DNA of 55,050 nt from positions 1 through 55,050 of the forward strand of contig CAKQPR010000011.1 of assembly GCA_934270565.1 (NCBI GenBank), in the 5' to 3' direction. The notes under the pieces are model-generated. The model made no database searches and was not told where the DNA came from. It worked only from the letters and a program-made list of their open reading frames with translations. The DNA is from an uncultured Clostridia bacterium. Lineage in GTDB: Bacteria > Bacillota > Clostridia > Christensenellales > Pumilibacteraceae. The position numbers and the translations under genes are program-made. The first letter of the stretch is position 1. Each line of letters opens with the position of its first letter. Positions 36,747 to 45,096 of this stretch are shown one piece after another.

Positions 36747-39700
36747 ATGAAAAAGAGTTTAAGATGGATAATCGCGATTCTGTGCTTGTCCGTGACTGCG
36801 ACCGTGTGCGCTTCGTGCGGTGGAACGCAGGCGGAGAAAACCGAACTCGAAGCTCCGATCATCGCTTCCGCGGTTTACACCGGCGAAACGATTACGGCTA
36901 CCGTTCCCGAAAACGAGGGGTATAAGGTCGTAACCAACGACGGCGGAATCCACGTCGGCGAATACGACGTCGTTCTCGAGCTTTCCGACGCGTCGAAGTA
37001 CGTCTGGAAAAACCCCGACGAAGCGGACGCGACGAAGATCACGCTTAAGTTCGCGATTACGCAGGCGGATAACGAAATAACCAAGCTTACCGTAGCTAAC
37101 GTTGTTTTCGGCGAAGCAACGGTTTCGCCCGCAGCGACCGCAAAATTCGGTACGCCGACTTTCACATACTCAAATTCGGCTAACGGAACGTTCACCGAAA
37201 CCGTGCCTTCCGCCGTCGGTAAGTATTTCGTAAAGGCAACCGTCGCGGAAACCGCCGACTATAAAGGCGCGACTCGCACCGCTTCTTTCGAAATCACCAA
37301 AACCGTCCCCGAATTCTCGACCGAGCCGAAAGCCGTCGAAGGTACTCTCGTTTATAACGGCTCGCCGCAAACGCTCATAGCGGCGGGCGCGACCGATCAC
37401 GGAACGATCGAATATAAGCTCGGCAAAGACGGAGAGTGGAGCGAAATCCTTCCGTCGGGAACGGACGCGGGCGAATATAAGATCTATTACAAAATAGTCG
37501 GAGACGAATCGCACTCCGATTACGAAGCGGAAACCCCGATCGTCGTTTCGATCGACCAAGCAACTCCCGAGCTTACCGCACCGACTGCAAAAACCGGTCT
37601 CGTATATAACGGAGAGGCGCTCAAACTTATCACCGCAGGATCGACCACCGGCGGCGAATTGCAGTATAAGCTCGGAGACGGACAGTGGGGAACCACCGTG
37701 CCCGTTGCAACGGATGCGAAAGCCGACTATGTTGTATATTACCGCGTTGCAGGCAACAAAAATTATAACGATATCGCCGAAGCTTCGCTCACCGTTTCGA
37801 TCGGAAAAGCAAATTCCGCATTTACTAAAGACCCCAAAGCAGTAGAAGGACTTAAATACGACAAGTCCGAAAAAACGCTTATAACCAAAGGCGAAACCGC
37901 TCACGGCACGATCGAATATAAACTCGGCGAGAACGGGACTTACGGAGCCGATCTTCCGAAAGCAACCAACGCGGGCGAATATAAAGTCTATTACCGCATA
38001 ATCGGCGACAAAAACCACAACGATTACGAGTTCGAAACTCCGCTCACCGTAAATATCGAAAAAGCGGATAATGAGATTACCGTAGGAAACATCGATATCA
38101 AATATGGTGATGATCCCGTACAAAACGCTACCGCGACTGCCGGAAATATAACTTATTTATATATTTCCGCTCACTGGGAAGGAGAAGGCGATGACAAAAA
38201 GCCGGTAAGAGATACGGGCGAACTTGTGCAGTGGAATAAAGCGAACGAAGTCGGATTGTACTATTGCGAAATAACCGCTTCCGAAACCGAAAATTACAAA
38301 CCTGCAACTAAAAGTCCTTACTTTAATGTTCTTCAGGCGGATAACGAAATTACTGTTTCGGGTTCGTATGATATTGAATACGGTAAAGACCTTATACAAA
38401 ACGCAACCGCAACAAGCGGTGCCGTAACTTACACATATTATAAAGCAAAAGAGGAAAGCGGAAAATTCGTAAAAGACGGTAACGCTATAACGTGGAGTAA
38501 AACGGATTGCAAGCCGGGCTTGTATTGTTGCGTAATCGCGGCAGGTAACAAAAACTACGAGAACAAAGAACGAGACGTATTTTTCCATGTGACAAAAGCG
38601 ACAAGCAAAATTGCTAAATTCGAACTTACCGCGAACACATTCAAATGCGGCGAACAAGTCGGTTACAACGAAGAACACACCGGCGGCAACGCTGTAATCA
38701 GATTCTCGCGCGCGAAAGACGGCGAATATGTCGATGCCATAACGTTTAATGCAAACGTGAACGACGGCGTAGGCAACGGATTCGATTATTATGCAAAATT
38801 GTTTATCGATGAAACCGATTGCTATACCCACGCGCAAACCGAAGGAATCAAATTCAATTTATATCATAGTTTCGGTGCAGACGGCGTTTGTACCGCTTGC
38901 CACAACGCGCAGACCGGTATTATTTATGCCGTTGACGGTGACGTGGCTTACGTCAGCGGTTACGACGGCAATCCCTCTACCGAAGTTTATGTCCGTTCGA
39001 CGTACAATAACAAACCCGTAACTTACGTTAAAGCGAAAGCTTTTGAATGGAAAGAGAACATCACGAAAGTTGTTCTTTCGGCAAGCGTAACCGAGCTTAA
39101 GGGGAGCGTATTCTCGAACTGTTCCGCGCTTACTTACGTCGATATGCGCGGCGTTACGAAGATGAGCGGTGATAACAATTATCTTGGTTGTTTCGCAATG
39201 GAAAGCGCCATTATCAGAGCGGGCTATAGCGCGGACGTTCAACAATTTGTTGCTCACCCCCTTCCTGAGAATTTCACTCCAAAACTCGCTTTGTACGTAT
39301 ATGGGGCTACAGGAGCGCCAAGGCTTCACGGTAACGACAAACTCGTCGATAGTTCGAAAATTTACTATATGGGCGATGCGACTAAGTGCGGATACTGGAA
39401 CTTCGATTCGGACGGCAATATCGTGAGAAGCGAAGGATCGCACAATTTCGCGAACGGAGTTTGCGCGAATTGCGGCAGAATAGAAGATCACGGAGTGGAA
39501 TACATATTCCATAAGACAGGCGAGAGCACGGGCGAATACTATGTGAACGCCTATACGGGATCGGAAACGGAAGTGAACGTACTTGGCGAATACAACGATG
39601 GCGTGAACGGTAAACATAACGTCACGTTTGTAAAGGCAGGGGCGTTCAGCGGTAAAACTTCAATTCAAAAAGTTATTTTGGATAAGAACATAAAAACATT

Positions 39701-40121
39701 AGACGGCAACGTGTTCAACGGTTGCACAAGTCTTACTTACGTTTCTATGCTCGGTGTTGAAAATCTTGATTTGGTATGGCTTAACAATCGTCCTTATTAT
39801 AGTGACGTGTACGTTACGAACGACGTCACCGCAAACAACTTCATGAATTGCAGCAGTCTTACCACGGTTGTAGTGGGAAAGAAGTTTACTTGCGGACAGC
39901 AAATGTTCAAATATCACGGCTCCGAAACATATACCGCTTGCGTAAATATTTATGTCGAAGGAAATGAAGGTGAGAGTAGTATCAACATCGGAACAGATTA
40001 TGCCTCCGATCAAAATCATTTCCTTACCGGCAAAATCTACTACTACAGCGAAAGCGCGCCGACGGATACGGAGAATACTTACTGGCACTACGAAGACGGT
40101 TTCGCAACGCTTTGGAGCTAA
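36747..40121 (+). CDS. Large lipoprotein: MBG-like repeats followed by CxxC-LRR modules
   Basis: The 1124-residue lipoprotein (lipobox TVCASCGG) starts with six or so tandem beta repeats resembling MBG domains. They carry the marks ADNEITVGNIDIKYGDDP, LVYNGSPQTLIAAGATDHG and DAGEYKIYYKIVGD (about residues 100-620). Two CxxC knuckle plus LRR_5 modules follow (CTACHN and CANCGR; KVVLSASVTELKGSVFSNC; KVILDKNIKTLDGNVFNGC). It ends with YYYSESAPTDTENTYWHYED, almost the same tail as the preceding gene. It has good AAAGGAGAGG ribosome spacing. A small hairpin region (36662-36693) separates it from the gene before. It is probably an adhesin or glycan-binding scaffold. Confidence 0.82.
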   Translation: MKKSLRWIIAILCLSVTATVCASCGGTQAEKTELEAPIIASAVYTGETITATVPENEGYKVVTNDGGIHVGEYDVVLELSDASKYVWKNPDEADATKITLKFAITQADNEITKLTVANVVFGEATVSPAATAKFGTPTFTYSNSANGTFTETVPSAVGKYFVKATVAETADYKGATRTASFEITKTVPEFSTEPKAVEGTLVYNGSPQTLIAAGATDHGTIEYKLGKDGEWSEILPSGTDAGEYKIYYKIVGDESHSDYEAETPIVVSIDQATPELTAPTAKTGLVYNGEALKLITAGSTTGGELQYKLGDGQWGTTVPVATDAKADYVVYYRVAGNKNYNDIAEASLTVSIGKANSAFTKDPKAVEGLKYDKSEKTLITKGETAHGTIEYKLGENGTYGADLPKATNAGEYKVYYRIIGDKNHNDYEFETPLTVNIEKADNEITVGNIDIKYGDDPVQNATATAGNITYLYISAHWEGEGDDKKPVRDTGELVQWNKANEVGLYYCEITASETENYKPATKSPYFNVLQADNEITVSGSYDIEYGKDLIQNATATSGAVTYTYYKAKEESGKFVKDGNAITWSKTDCKPGLYCCVIAAGNKNYENKERDVFFHVTKATSKIAKFELTANTFKCGEQVGYNEEHTGGNAVIRFSRAKDGEYVDAITFNANVNDGVGNGFDYYAKLFIDETDCYTHAQTEGIKFNLYHSFGADGVCTACHNAQTGIIYAVDGDVAYVSGYDGNPSTEVYVRSTYNNKPVTYVKAKAFEWKENITKVVLSASVTELKGSVFSNCSALTYVDMRGVTKMSGDNNYLGCFAMESAIIRAGYSADVQQFVAHPLPENFTPKLALYVYGATGAPRLHGNDKLVDSSKIYYMGDATKCGYWNFDSDGNIVRSEGSHNFANGVCANCGRIEDHGVEYIFHKTGESTGEYYVNAYTGSETEVNVLGEYNDGVNGKHNVTFVKAGAFSGKTSIQKVILDKNIKTLDGNVFNGCTSLTYVSMLGVENLDLVWLNNRPYYSDVYVTNDVTANNFMNCSSLTTVVVGKKFTCGQQMFKYHGSETYTACVNIYVEGNEGESSINIGTDYASDQNHFLTGKIYYYSESAPTDTENTYWHYEDGFATLWS
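37064..38600 (+). repeat. Tandem MBG-like repeats
   Basis: Approximate units are 37064-37290, 37315-37560, 37561-37806, 37810-38064, 38065-38335 and 38336-38600. Units 2-4 share a YNG/YDKS...LI..G.T.HG..EYKLG pattern and the last two share ADNEIT...YGxDxxQNATAT. Confidence 0.75.
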
Positions 40122-40137
40122 GGAATAATCGAAACAC

Positions 40138-40188
40138 ACGGACGATACGCTTTCCGCGAAAAGCGAAAACGGCGGGAAGCGTCTCCGT
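40138..40188 (+). other. Long intercistronic hairpin
   Basis: ACGCTTTCCGC (40147-40157) pairs with GCGGGAAGCGT (40172-40182) with one G-U, and the outer ACGGA (40138-40142) pairs with TCCGT (40184-40188). Only TTT follows, so termination would be partial at best. It may set relative expression of the LRR genes on either side. Confidence 0.55.
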
Positions 40189-40209
40189 TTGTAAACTAAA
40201 GGAGTAAAA

Positions 40210-41211
40210 ATGAAAAAGAACGTTAACAATCTGGTAATATGCGCGCTGTGTCTCGTTTTCGGCTTGTCCGCGTTTTTACTCACGGGGTGCGGCGAGTCCG
40301 AGGAAAAACCGAAATTTACCGTGACTTTCGTACAGAACGGCGAAACCAAAGCGGCAATTACGGTGGAAGAGGGCAAGAAAGTTTCGAAAAAGGACGTCGC
40401 GAGCCCCGCTTCGGAAGGCGAAGGATACGTTACGGAATGGAATTACGACTTCGACGAAACCGTTGCCGCCGACAAAACGGTGGGCACGACGCATTACACG
40501 AAAGGGCTTGAAATATCCAAGTCGCTCACCGGTAAAAGCTACGTCGTCTCGGGTTACGACGGGCAGTCGCAAGACGTGTATATGCCCGATTTTTACAACG
40601 GCGGCGAAGTCGTTTCGATAAAGAACGAAGCGTTCAAGAAAAATCACACGATTGTTTCGGTGCGGTTTCCGTCCGCGCTCGTTTCGGTAGGGGTGGAGGC
40701 TTTCAGCGAATGCGTTAACCTCGTTTCGGTCGATCTGCCCGATACCGTCACAACGCTCGGCGCGTCGGCGTTTGCCGTATGTGAGTCGCTCGACGGCTTT
40801 GTCATACCGCCGCTCGTTACGTCGCTCCAGACGAGATTGTTTCAGGGTTGCAAATTCGATTTTATCGATATTCCCGAGGGCGTTACGACCATAGGCGAGT
40901 ACGCTTTCGCTTGCAAGGCGACAAGAATAGCTCTCCCGAAATCGCTCAGTCGTATCGAGGGACTCGGACTTTGGGACGAGCTTCAGACTATCTATTACAA
41001 AGGCGCGGAATACGACTGGGAGAACGTTGACTTTTCCGAGAAGGCGCAGCCTGTGACGGATAAAGCCGGAAATATTATCAGAGAATTCTCCGTTAAGTCT
41101 ATCATCGACAGAATCACGGACGCGGGCGAGTTGTATTACTATTCCGAAACCGAGCCGACCAAAAGCGGCAATTTCTGGCATTATTCGGACGGAGAACCGG
41201 TAGCATGGTAA
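40210..41211 (+). CDS. BspA-type leucine-rich-repeat lipoprotein
   Basis: The 333-residue lipoprotein (lipobox FLLTGCGE) has an N-terminal InlB B-like beta segment (FTVTFVQNGETKAAITVEEG). LRR_5 repeats follow at about residues 130-270 (VRFPSALVSVGVEAFSEC; VDLPDTVTTLGASAFAVC; IDIPEGVTTIGEYAFAC). The end is the tail YYYSETEPTKSGNFWHYSDG. It is the shortest of the three LRR lipoproteins and lacks the CxxC knuckle. The stop overlaps the start of the cytoplasmic beta-helix gene, so surface and cytoplasmic functions are translationally coupled. Confidence 0.88.
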   Translation: MKKNVNNLVICALCLVFGLSAFLLTGCGESEEKPKFTVTFVQNGETKAAITVEEGKKVSKKDVASPASEGEGYVTEWNYDFDETVAADKTVGTTHYTKGLEISKSLTGKSYVVSGYDGQSQDVYMPDFYNGGEVVSIKNEAFKKNHTIVSVRFPSALVSVGVEAFSECVNLVSVDLPDTVTTLGASAFAVCESLDGFVIPPLVTSLQTRLFQGCKFDFIDIPEGVTTIGEYAFACKATRIALPKSLSRIEGLGLWDELQTIYYKGAEYDWENVDFSEKAQPVTDKAGNIIREFSVKSIIDRITDAGELYYYSETEPTKSGNFWHYSDGEPVAW

Positions 41212-42530
41212 ACCCGAAAAAAGGCAAAATCGATATATCCGGCCTTATCCGCGACGATTTTCCGCCGTATAAGGACGGCAGAATTTGTTCGGAGGCGTTT
41301 GAAAAAGCGCTTGCGAGCTACTCGGAGATTTACGTTCCTGCGGGCAGGTATTATATCGACCGCTCGCTTGTGATCGGCTCGGACACGACGATAACCGCTC
41401 ACGAAAATGCCGAAATTATACTCGTAAAGGGCTGCAAAACGTTGCTGCTTCGCAACGCGAGCGTGATCGACGGTTCGGACCGAAAAATCGGGAAAGGCGC
41501 GCCTTGCGACCGCAATATAACGATAAAAGGAGGCGTTTGGGGCGAGGAGAACACCGAGCGGCTCGGTTACGGCGCAAGCGGTTGCTACGACGAAAACGAC
41601 GGTATGCACGGCGTTTCGACCTGTTTTTTATTCAGCGGCGTTAAAAATCTTGCGATCGAAAACGTCGTTTTCCGCTCGACCGCAGGGTTTGCGTGCCAGA
41701 TCGGAAGAATCGACGGTTTCACTATAAAAAACGTCAAATTTGAAGGCTGTTTTGCGGACGGCTTACACATAAACGGCGGCGTTAAAAACGGCGTAATATC
41801 CGATCTTTCAGGGCATACCGAAGACGATCTTATCGCGCTCAACGCTTACGACTGGGACAATTCGTCCATAAACTTCGGCGCGATCGAAAACCTCGTCGTG
41901 GACGGAGTGAGAAGCAACGGCGGGGCGAACGTTCACAAATCTTTCCGTATTCAGGCGGGCGTTTATCCGTACCCGAGCGGCGAAAAAGAGGATTGCTATA
42001 TCAGAAATCTTACCGTTCGGAACGTTTCGGGCGTAACGACGTTCAAAATGTATCTGCAGACCCCTGCATATACCGATATTCCCGAAAAGGAAGTGGGGGT
42101 TGGGCGCATCGAAAACGCGGTTTTCGAGAACATAACCGCAGATACGACGTCGCCCGTCGATCGCCAGCCGAACTATCTCGGCGGCAACACCGTAACCGGA
42201 AATTTCGCGACTTTCGAAGTCGGAAGCAACGTTCGCGGACTTACTTTCCGTTCGGTGCGCGTGACGTTCGACAGGGAAAAATATCCGAATTCGTATTTTA
42301 TGACGGTCGGACCCAAGTCGCAATACGTTCCCGAAAAACGGCTCGAGCTTTTCGATCCTTACGTGACGTGCGAAGCGGCGGGCATCGTTTACGACGAGGT
42401 TTACGTTAACGGCAACAGGGTGGCCGATCTTACGCCGTTTATCAAAGAAGTCGAATTTCCCGAACTTTATCCGTCGGAATTGCCGTTCGGTCGTGGCAGG
42501 ATCGTTTCGATCGGAAAGGAGCGCGAATGA
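41205..42530 (+). CDS. Right-handed beta-helix protein, GH28/pectate-lyase-like, cytoplasmic
   Basis: The 441-residue protein has repeated short beta-helix rungs (TITAHENAEIILVKGCKTLL; NLAIENVVFRSTAGFACQIG; FTIKNVKFEGCFADGLHING; VISDLSGHTEDDLIALNAYD). The HTEDDLIAL stretch with paired Asp, next to GLHINGG, recalls the acidic catalytic region of GH28-like polygalacturonases. No signal peptide is present, so it would act on imported oligosaccharides. The ATG overlaps the previous stop by seven bases, and its own stop overlaps the next ATG. Exact linkage specificity cannot be read from the sequence. Confidence 0.78.
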   Translation: MVNPKKGKIDISGLIRDDFPPYKDGRICSEAFEKALASYSEIYVPAGRYYIDRSLVIGSDTTITAHENAEIILVKGCKTLLLRNASVIDGSDRKIGKGAPCDRNITIKGGVWGEENTERLGYGASGCYDENDGMHGVSTCFLFSGVKNLAIENVVFRSTAGFACQIGRIDGFTIKNVKFEGCFADGLHINGGVKNGVISDLSGHTEDDLIALNAYDWDNSSINFGAIENLVVDGVRSNGGANVHKSFRIQAGVYPYPSGEKEDCYIRNLTVRNVSGVTTFKMYLQTPAYTDIPEKEVGVGRIENAVFENITADTTSPVDRQPNYLGGNTVTGNFATFEVGSNVRGLTFRSVRVTFDREKYPNSYFMTVGPKSQYVPEKRLELFDPYVTCEAAGIVYDEVYVNGNRVADLTPFIKEVEFPELYPSELPFGRGRIVSIGKERE

Positions 42531-44653
42531 GCGTGATTTACGCAAAAACCGAAAAATGGGACGAAGGGCTTCCGCTCGGCAACGGCTATTTCGGAAGTAT
42601 CGTTTATGGCGGGCGTCCGCTTAAAATAACCGTTGACAGAACGGATTTGTGGGATTTAAGACCTAACGAAACCACGCTCGAAAAGGGGTTTAATTACGAC
42701 AACCTCGTTAAACTGTCGCTTAGCGGCGATCCGAGCGCTTGGAAAGAGCGCGAAAGACTGTTCGAAGATATCTTTATGGGCAAGCCTTATCCGTCCAAAA
42801 TCACGGCGGGAAGGATCGAGCTCGACTTCGGCAGTTGCGTAAAAGACGTTCGCTATTCGCTCGACACCCGCGAAGCAAAGGTGAACGTGTACGGCGACAA
42901 TCGCCTTATCGCCGAAATTTTTACGCCGTCCGAAATCAACGTCGGCGTTATCCGTACTTTCGGAAAATACGATTTGTCGTTCCATGTTCCCGCATACCTC
43001 TCGGGTAAGCCGAAAGGCGAATCGGGGATAGGTAACAGCGCGGCGGACTTGTCGCTCGGCTATCCGTCCGCGACCGAAAAACGCGACGGCGCGTTCGCTT
43101 GGTACGAGCAGAAAACGCATACCGATTACGCGTTCGGCATCGTGACTTACGAGACGAACGGCTTGGTTTACTACACGCTCATTACGACGGACGATGACCG
43201 CGATTACGTTACTTTCGGCAGAAATTTGCTCGAAAAAGCCGCGAAAATCGGCTATAACGCACTTTTTGCCGCTCACAAACGCGAATGGAAAAAGTACCAC
43301 CGCCTCTCGTCCGTTAAGACGGGCGATATGTCGATCGACGAGACTTACGAGAAAAGTTGGTACTTATTCAAATGCTGTTCGCGCAAGGGCGGTTATCCGA
43401 TGCCGCTTCAGGGCGTTTGGACGGCGGACAACGATTGTCTGCCGCCGTGGAAGGGCGATTACCACCACGACACGAATACCGAATTGTCCTATCAGTCGTA
43501 TCTCAAAGCGAACAGGCTCGAAGCGGGCGAAGCGTTTATCGATTACCTTTGGAAACTCAGACCGACTTACGAAAAATTCGCAAAGAACTTTTTCGGCGTC
43601 GACGGACTTCTGATCCCCTCGTGTTCCACGCTCGACGGCAAGCCTATGGGCGGTTGGGCGCAGTATTCGCTTTCGCCCACGATGACGATATGGGCGGCGC
43701 AAAGTTTCGACGAATACTACCTCTATACCGGCGACGAAAACTTTCTGAAAAATCGCGCTTATCCGTTTTTCAAAGCGGTCGGGCGTGCGATAAAGTCGCT
43801 ATTGAAAGAAAAGGACGGCAAACTGCATCTGCCGCTTTCGACCTCGCCCGAAATTTTCGACGATACGCCGAAAGCCTACCTCGAACCGAATACGAATTTC
43901 GATCTCGCGCTGCTGATTTACCTGTATAAAACGCTGAAAGGCTATGCCGAAACGCTCGGCGAACGCTCGGACGAGTACGCGGAAATTCTTGCAAAGCTCG
44001 ACGAAATCGCGGTTGACGACGATGGCGTCGTTATGCTCGACAAAACGTGCCGACTTCACGAGTCGCACAGACATTTTTCGCATCTTATGTGCCTTTATCC
44101 GTTGCATCTTATAGATTACGATACGGACGAACATAAGAGGATTTACGATGATACGATCCGCCACCTCGAAACGCTCGGCACCGGGCTTTGGGTTGGTTTC
44201 TCGTTTGCGATGTCTGCGCAGATCTACGCCATGGCGAAGAGAGGAAATTCGGCGGGTGAGCGGATATATCAGTTCTGTAAAGGTTTTGTCGGCGAAAACG
44301 GTTTCCACCTCAACGGCGACTTTAAGTATTACGGATACACGCAGTGGCATTACCGCCCGTTCACGCTCGAAAGCCTTTTCGGCTTCTGCGACGCGCTTCA
44401 CGAAATGCTTTTGCAGGATCACCGAGGCTTTGTCGAACTGTTTCCCGCCGTGCCAGACGAGTGGCGTTCGCGCACGGTCGAATTCAAAAATCTTCGTTCG
44501 CGCGGCGGAATTCTGATTTCGGCAAAAATGAAAAACGGCAGACTCGCCGTTCTTACGGTGAAATCGCCGTCCGAGCGTGCCGTTACGATAAACGGGATAA
44601 ATTACGAACTCAAAAAAGGCAAAAACGTGTTGATTCAGGAGGTAACATGCTGA
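42527..44653 (+). CDS. GH95-like alpha-L-fucosidase/galactosidase, cytoplasmic
   Basis: The 708-residue glycoside hydrolase has the family's opening (EGLPLGNGYFGSIVYGG). It also carries the catalytic-barrel signature LQGVW...PPWKGDYHHDTNTELSY (about residues 295-325) and a C-terminal beta domain (VEFKNLRSRGGILISAKMKN). GH95 enzymes release alpha-L-fucose or alpha-L-galactose. FucU and FucI follow directly, which favours fucose. No signal peptide is seen. It overlaps the genes on both sides by 4 and 7 bases. It is slightly shorter than the usual 750-800 residues, so the family call is strong but not certain. Confidence 0.8.
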   Translation: MSVIYAKTEKWDEGLPLGNGYFGSIVYGGRPLKITVDRTDLWDLRPNETTLEKGFNYDNLVKLSLSGDPSAWKERERLFEDIFMGKPYPSKITAGRIELDFGSCVKDVRYSLDTREAKVNVYGDNRLIAEIFTPSEINVGVIRTFGKYDLSFHVPAYLSGKPKGESGIGNSAADLSLGYPSATEKRDGAFAWYEQKTHTDYAFGIVTYETNGLVYYTLITTDDDRDYVTFGRNLLEKAAKIGYNALFAAHKREWKKYHRLSSVKTGDMSIDETYEKSWYLFKCCSRKGGYPMPLQGVWTADNDCLPPWKGDYHHDTNTELSYQSYLKANRLEAGEAFIDYLWKLRPTYEKFAKNFFGVDGLLIPSCSTLDGKPMGGWAQYSLSPTMTIWAAQSFDEYYLYTGDENFLKNRAYPFFKAVGRAIKSLLKEKDGKLHLPLSTSPEIFDDTPKAYLEPNTNFDLALLIYLYKTLKGYAETLGERSDEYAEILAKLDEIAVDDDGVVMLDKTCRLHESHRHFSHLMCLYPLHLIDYDTDEHKRIYDDTIRHLETLGTGLWVGFSFAMSAQIYAMAKRGNSAGERIYQFCKGFVGENGFHLNGDFKYYGYTQWHYRPFTLESLFGFCDALHEMLLQDHRGFVELFPAVPDEWRSRTVEFKNLRSRGGILISAKMKNGRLAVLTVKSPSERAVTINGINYELKKGKNVLIQEVTC

Positions 44654-45078
44654 AAGGAATACCTAAAATAATTTCGCCCGAACTGCTTAAAACGCTTTGC
44701 GAAGCGGGTCACGGCGACGAAATCGTTATCGCCGACGGAAATTTTCCCGCCGAAACGTTCGGAAAGCGCGTCGTTCGCGCCGACGGAATCAGCGGTACGG
44801 CAATGCTCGAAGCCGTAATGTCGCTTGTGCCGCTCGACACGTATTCCGACCCGAATTTTATGCTTATGCAGCTCACAGAAAGCGACAAAGGCAAGATAAA
44901 TCCGACGATCCGGGATGAATATAAAAACATCGCCGATCGTCACGATAAAAACGTGCGCGTCGGGTTTATCGACCGCTTCGATTTTTACGAGCGCGCGAAA
45001 TCGGCTTACGTTGTTATCGCGACGGGCGAAGAGTCGGTTTATGCGAATATAATTCTGAAAAAAGGCGTTATCAAATAG
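44647..45078 (+). CDS. fucU: L-fucose mutarotase (RbsD/FucU family)
   Basis: The 143-residue enzyme interconverts the alpha and beta anomers of L-fucose, supplying the form used by the isomerase. It begins MLKGIPKIISPELLKTLCEA, very like known FucU, with the conserved histidine at residue 22 (GHGDEI) and a C-terminal YVVIATGE segment. Start ATG 44647 has GGAGG just upstream and overlaps the GH95 stop; the longer open frame from 44344 lies within GH95. The next gene, L-fucose isomerase, follows after 18 bases. Confidence 0.92.
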   Translation: MLKGIPKIISPELLKTLCEAGHGDEIVIADGNFPAETFGKRVVRADGISGTAMLEAVMSLVPLDTYSDPNFMLMQLTESDKGKINPTIRDEYKNIADRHDKNVRVGFIDRFDFYERAKSAYVVIATGEESVYANIILKKGVIK

Positions 45079-45096
45079 CGCAAAGGAGCAATAATT

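Noticed and set aside
37064..38600. Regular tandem repeats as a possible CRISPR-like or satellite array
   Set aside because: The repeats are in frame, about 85 codons long and encode MBG-like protein domains.
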